Shown here: piece after piece, positions 62,564 through 64,000 of the stretch
How the letters are laid out: each line of letters starts with the position of its first letter
Numbering within the stretch: the stretch's first letter is position 1
NCBI GenBank assembly: GCA_032358165.1
Contig: JAALGY010000062.1
Span: forward strand, 1,364,001-1,428,000
Direction of reading: 5' to 3'
DNA: 64,000 bases
Source: Diplosphaera chodatii
Taxonomy: Eukaryota > Chlorophyta > Trebouxiophyceae > Prasiolales > Stichococcaceae
Program-made: the position numbers and the translations under genes
Notes under the pieces: model-generated
What the model was told of the DNA's origin: nothing
The model's input: the letters and a program-made list of their open reading frames with translations, nothing else
The model's database searches: none

Positions 62564-63029
62564 GGCTGCTCTCAGCGGCACGCGTGCCAGACAGCGTGTG
62601 TAATTGCAAGATTGACAACTTGGCTGCAGCAGCGTAACAGAGTTTGCATGCAGAATTGGGTTCCCTGAAGGAGTCATTAAGTACTGGCCATCAAGTGAGT
62701 TTAGTAAGATGAGGGCCCGGCGATGCAAATCCGGTGTTGCAGATTTGGCCATCTAGGTCGCGCAAACTGTCCACATGTGTCTGCAGCAAGCCCAGGCATA
62801 CTGCATCGCTCATCTCGATCGCTGACATCGCGCCGCGCCAGGAAGTCACCCCTTTGCCAACCGGCAACTTGTAATCAGGTTAACCTCAAGTACAACCTGT
62901 GCGGAAGCTTGTGTGCAGAGGACAACAACTGTACTGGGGGCCATTGACAAGCCTCCAGCTTCCACACAGCCATGTCGAGCGCCCTCTGCTCAACGTGACG
63001 GCGACCCTTGAGCCCAGCACACGGTGCAA
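62564..63029. promoter_or_regulatory. divergent promoter region, H+-PPase / HPt gene
   Basis: 466 bp lies between the H+-PPase start (-) and the HPt start (+). Both 5' UTRs and promoters must be here. No recognised element was seen. Confidence 0.5.
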
Positions 63030-63741
63030 ATGGCGGACGCACAGCTTGCGCAGGTGCAGGCACAGCTGGATGCGCTGCACAATCAACTACGGGCGGATGG
63101 CCTGCTGGACGAGCAGTTCACGCAGCTGTTGCAGCTGCAGGATGAGAGCAACCCAGACTTCGTTGCCGAGGTGCGCTGGGTGCATCAGGGGATCGTGCCG
63201 GCACCCCTCCGTCATGCCAGCTGCAATGCTATTGTGTCGCAGGCATGCTCAGCGCTGCTTGCATGCATCCGCAGGTGGTGCAGCTGTACTTTGAGGACTC
63301 CGGCAGCAAGCTGGACAAGCTCGCGGTCAAGCTGTCGGGCAGTGATGGAGCTACAAATGGTGGCGCCAGCATCGACTACAACGACGTTGATCAGCTGGTG
63401 CACCAGTTCAAAGGCAGCTCCGCGTCGTTTGGCGCGCAAAGCATCGCAGCTGCATGCGTGCGGCTACGGGAGGCGTGCCTTGCACATGACCAGAGCACCT
63501 GCCAGGCGCTTCTGCAGCACATCCAGCAGCAGTTCCAGGTTTGCATGTGGCCCTTGCATACTGTGGGGCCCACGACCTGACGCGACTCACAGCTGCCACA
63601 CTCCACCTGCTGCCCTGTTCCTGCTAATTGCAAGAACAACCACATCATGTGCGTGTACTGATGCAGACACTGCGCACCAAGCTGGACGCGTTCATGCAGC
63701 TGGAAATCCGGCGCAAGCAGCTGCTGGGCGCCGGCCAGTGA
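63030..63741 (+). CDS. histidine-containing phosphotransfer protein (AHP-like)
   Basis: Three exons (63030-63170, 63275-63538, 63667-63741) join in phase 0 to give 159 residues. Exon 1 reads MADAQLAQVQAQLDALHNQL and ends LLQLQDESNPDFVAE. Exon 2 continues VVQLYFEDSGSKLDKLAVKL and contains the phosphorylation motif HQFKGSSASFGA, with the His that accepts the phosphoryl group. Exon 3 ends TLRTKLDAFMQLEIRRKQLL GAGQ. Length and motif order match plant AHP proteins, which carry phosphate from hybrid histidine kinases to response regulators between cytosol and nucleus. The partner kinase is not in the window. TGTAA motifs follow at 63915 and 63982. Confidence 0.95.
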
Positions 63742-63914
63742 GGCACAGATCGTGTGACCATTCGTCGGTGGGCAGCATACGCAACAACGCATTCTTTTGG
63801 CGGCATGCAAAGCCGTCAATTGGCAATAATGATTTGTTTTCCTGGGGGCTTGTGTGCAACCTACCAATAACTGTGCTTCAGGACCACGAATCACGGACGT
63901 TTCGTGGTCATGGT

Positions 63915-63919
63915 TGTAA
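63915..63919 (+). terminator. TGTAA polyadenylation motif of the HPt gene
   Basis: TGTAA lies 174 nt after the HPt stop; a second copy lies at 63982-63986. Green-algal mRNAs are usually cleaved 10-30 nt after such a motif. Confidence 0.45.
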
Positions 63920-64000
63920 CTCTTCGAGGGCCTGTCAACATGTGCACGGCGTGAGGCATGCATGATCTGTTCCAAGGCAAGTGTAAAGTCTAGCGAAGCT

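Overview
The window is nuclear DNA of a GC-rich green alga; a trebouxiophyte (Chlorella-type) is the best guess. Genes are split by short spliceosomal introns (usually gt...gcag), coding exons are rich in Ala, Gln and Ser runs, and TGTAA (the green-algal polyadenylation signal) follows several stop codons. The gene content is plant-like: a type I proton-pumping pyrophosphatase, a plant-type histidine phosphotransfer protein and a kinase like Arabidopsis At1g03030. No tRNA, rRNA, transposon or CRISPR array was recognised. All gene models were spliced by eye, so spans are firmer than individual exon borders.

Left part (1-18.3 kb): the 3' end of an unidentified gene (+); a G3BP-like NTF2/RRM/RGG protein (-); a SET-domain protein (+); an AlkB-type alkane 1-monooxygenase-like enzyme (-); calnexin (-); and, head-to-head with calnexin across 314 bp, a TMTC-type ER O-mannosyltransferase (+).

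Middle (18.4-34.1 kb): elongin C (-), the large CUL4-DDB1 substrate receptor DCAF1 (+), a VMA12/TMEM199-like V-ATPase assembly factor (-) and an ASH2/TRAUCO SPRY protein of H3K4 methyltransferase complexes (+).

Right part (34.2-64 kb): a secreted Cys-rich, Pro-rich wall protein with a CBM1-like domain and GPI-like tail (-); a ubiquitin-specific protease with long low-complexity inserts (-); a JmjN-JmjC-C5HC2 histone demethylase (+); a P-loop kinase (+); a myo-inositol oxygenase homologue with two altered metal-ligand positions (-); the vacuolar H+-pyrophosphatase (-); and a histidine phosphotransfer protein (+).

Recurring themes are ubiquitin and chromatin control (elongin C, DCAF1, USP, ASH2, JmjC, SET), ER glycoprotein handling (calnexin, TMTC) and vacuolar acidification (VMA12, H+-PPase). 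They sit in a normal eukaryotic gene neighbourhood, not an operon. The items most worth follow-up are the eukaryotic AlkB, the degenerate inositol oxygenase, the CBM1-like wall protein and the calnexin/TMTC divergent pair.
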